Shown here: positions 6,531-6,938 of the stretch, piece by piece
Position numbering within the stretch: the first letter of the stretch is position 1
Layout of the letters: each line of letters begins with the position of its first letter
Assembly: GCA_030145035.1 (NCBI GenBank)
Contig: JAQYWL010000376.1
Span: forward strand, 1-6,938
Reading direction: 5' to 3'
From: Desulfobacteria bacterium
GTDB taxonomy: Bacteria > Desulfobacterota > Desulfobacteria > Desulfobacterales > C00003060
Length of the DNA stretch: 6,938 nt
Notes under the pieces: generated by a model
The model's input: the letters and a program-made list of their open reading frames with translations, nothing else
Told to the model about the DNA's origin: nothing
The model's database searches: none
Made by a program: the position numbers and the translations under genes

Positions 6531-6562
6531 AGGGGTTAGCCATTATCGCTAACCTCTTTTTT
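6531..6562. terminator. Bidirectional intrinsic terminator between tRNA-Arg and the integrase
   Basis: The stem AGGGGTTAGC (6531-6540) pairs with GCTAACCTCT (6548-6557) around loop CATTATC; nine pairs are Watson-Crick and one is a G-U wobble. On the plus strand it is followed by six T (6557-6562), terminating the tRNA transcript. On the minus strand the same stem is followed by TGTTTTTATT (plus bases 6521-6530), terminating the integrase transcript. The integrase stop codon (6536-6538) lies inside the left arm, so its last few codons are part of the hairpin. Confidence 0.8.
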
Positions 6563-6938
6563 AGTGCCAAAATCGGCTATTGTAACCTTTTTTGTAACCT
6601 TTTGGGCTTTCAAATACGCTTCCTGCTTCTGTGCGGCCAGCTTCAAATCAGCATCATTGACAATATTGTATCGTTCAAAAACTGATCGTGTTTTGTGGCC
6701 GCTCACCTTCATGGCGACACTTTCAGGTATGCCGGACCGGACCATGTTTCTCACTGCTGTACGCCTGAAGTCATGAAACAATCTTACACCGATACCGGCA
6801 TCCTTGCAGGCCGTTTTCCATGCCTTGTCAAATCTCTTGACCTTATCGTCAGTGTCATGGTTCAAGAACACGTAGGGTAGCAGCCTCTTTGCCTGCTTCC
6901 GTAATTCCCATTGCCGATGAAAGACCTCTCTTAGCTCA
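6536..6938 (-). CDS. Tyrosine recombinase / phage-type integrase, C-terminal part only
   Basis: The minus-strand frame enters from the right edge and stops at TAA 6538-6536; 133 residues are visible. The catalytic features of the tyrosine recombinase C-terminal domain are present: HDFRRT (the H-x-x-R box; His at plus bases 6773-6775, Arg at 6764-6766), the following SGHKT His, and the nucleophile Tyr in FERYNIV (plus bases 6668-6670). The first catalytic Arg and the DNA-binding N-terminal domains are beyond the window, so the protein is cut by the edge and not necessarily truncated. An internal GTG at 6871 is not the real start, since homologous sequence such as RRLLPYVF-like text continues upstream of it (KQAKRLLPYVF). 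Location beside tRNA-Arg indicates an integrase of an element inserted at that tRNA. The kind of element, prophage or genomic island, cannot be told. Confidence 0.92.
   Translation of the reverse strand, partial: ELREVFHRQWELRKQAKRLLPYVFLNHDTDDKVKRFDKAWKTACKDAGIGVRLFHDFRRTAVRNMVRSGIPESVAMKVSGHKTRSVFERYNIVNDADLKLAAQKQEAYLKAQKVTKKVTIADFGTKKEVSDNG

Overview
The window looks like a piece of a Desulfobacterota (deltaproteobacterial) chromosome. The evidence is a TatT-type TRAP lipoprotein, a long HflX with an extra N-terminal domain, a MltD-like transglycosylase with three LysM repeats, and long gaps filled with short hairpin repeats. The assignment is an inference from gene content and family recall; no marker gene fixes the species.

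Left part (1-1844, minus strand): two small genes without a recognised family (1844-1575 and 1578-1123) overlap by ATGA and are probably translated as a coupled pair. Downstream of them lies a lipoprotein of the TRAP transporter T-component (TatT) family, starting near 948 and running off the left edge. Any solute-binding or membrane subunits of that transporter would lie beyond position 1.

Middle (1845-2732): almost 900 bases without a convincing gene. It holds two hairpin elements whose arms are built from short tandem motifs with a spacing of about 8 bases (CACGAAA type near 1957-2024 and GGAATATT type at 2498-2612), plus a GC-rich patch with small inverted repeats. Short open frames here are products of the repeats.

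Right part (2733-6520, plus strand): hflX, a ribosome-associated GTPase, whose recognisable N-terminus begins before any ATG, GTG or TTG in its frame. After 137 bases comes a lipoprotein MltD-like murein transglycosylase, and only 5 bases after its stop comes a complete tRNA-Arg(CCT) gene with encoded CCA.

Right edge (6521-6938, minus strand): the C-terminal catalytic part of a tyrosine recombinase points towards the 3' end of the tRNA. This is the usual junction of an integrative element inserted in a tRNA gene. The tRNA and the integrase converge on one hairpin that has a U-run in both directions and contains the integrase stop codon.

The genes do not form one pathway. They are an envelope transport lipoprotein, a ribosome rescue GTPase, a cell wall enzyme and the edge of a mobile element. 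I see no clear new defence or biosynthetic system. The most unusual points are the missing canonical start of hflX, the JAB/JAMM-like pattern in its N-terminal domain, the period-8 hairpin elements, and the shared terminator at the tRNA-integrase junction.
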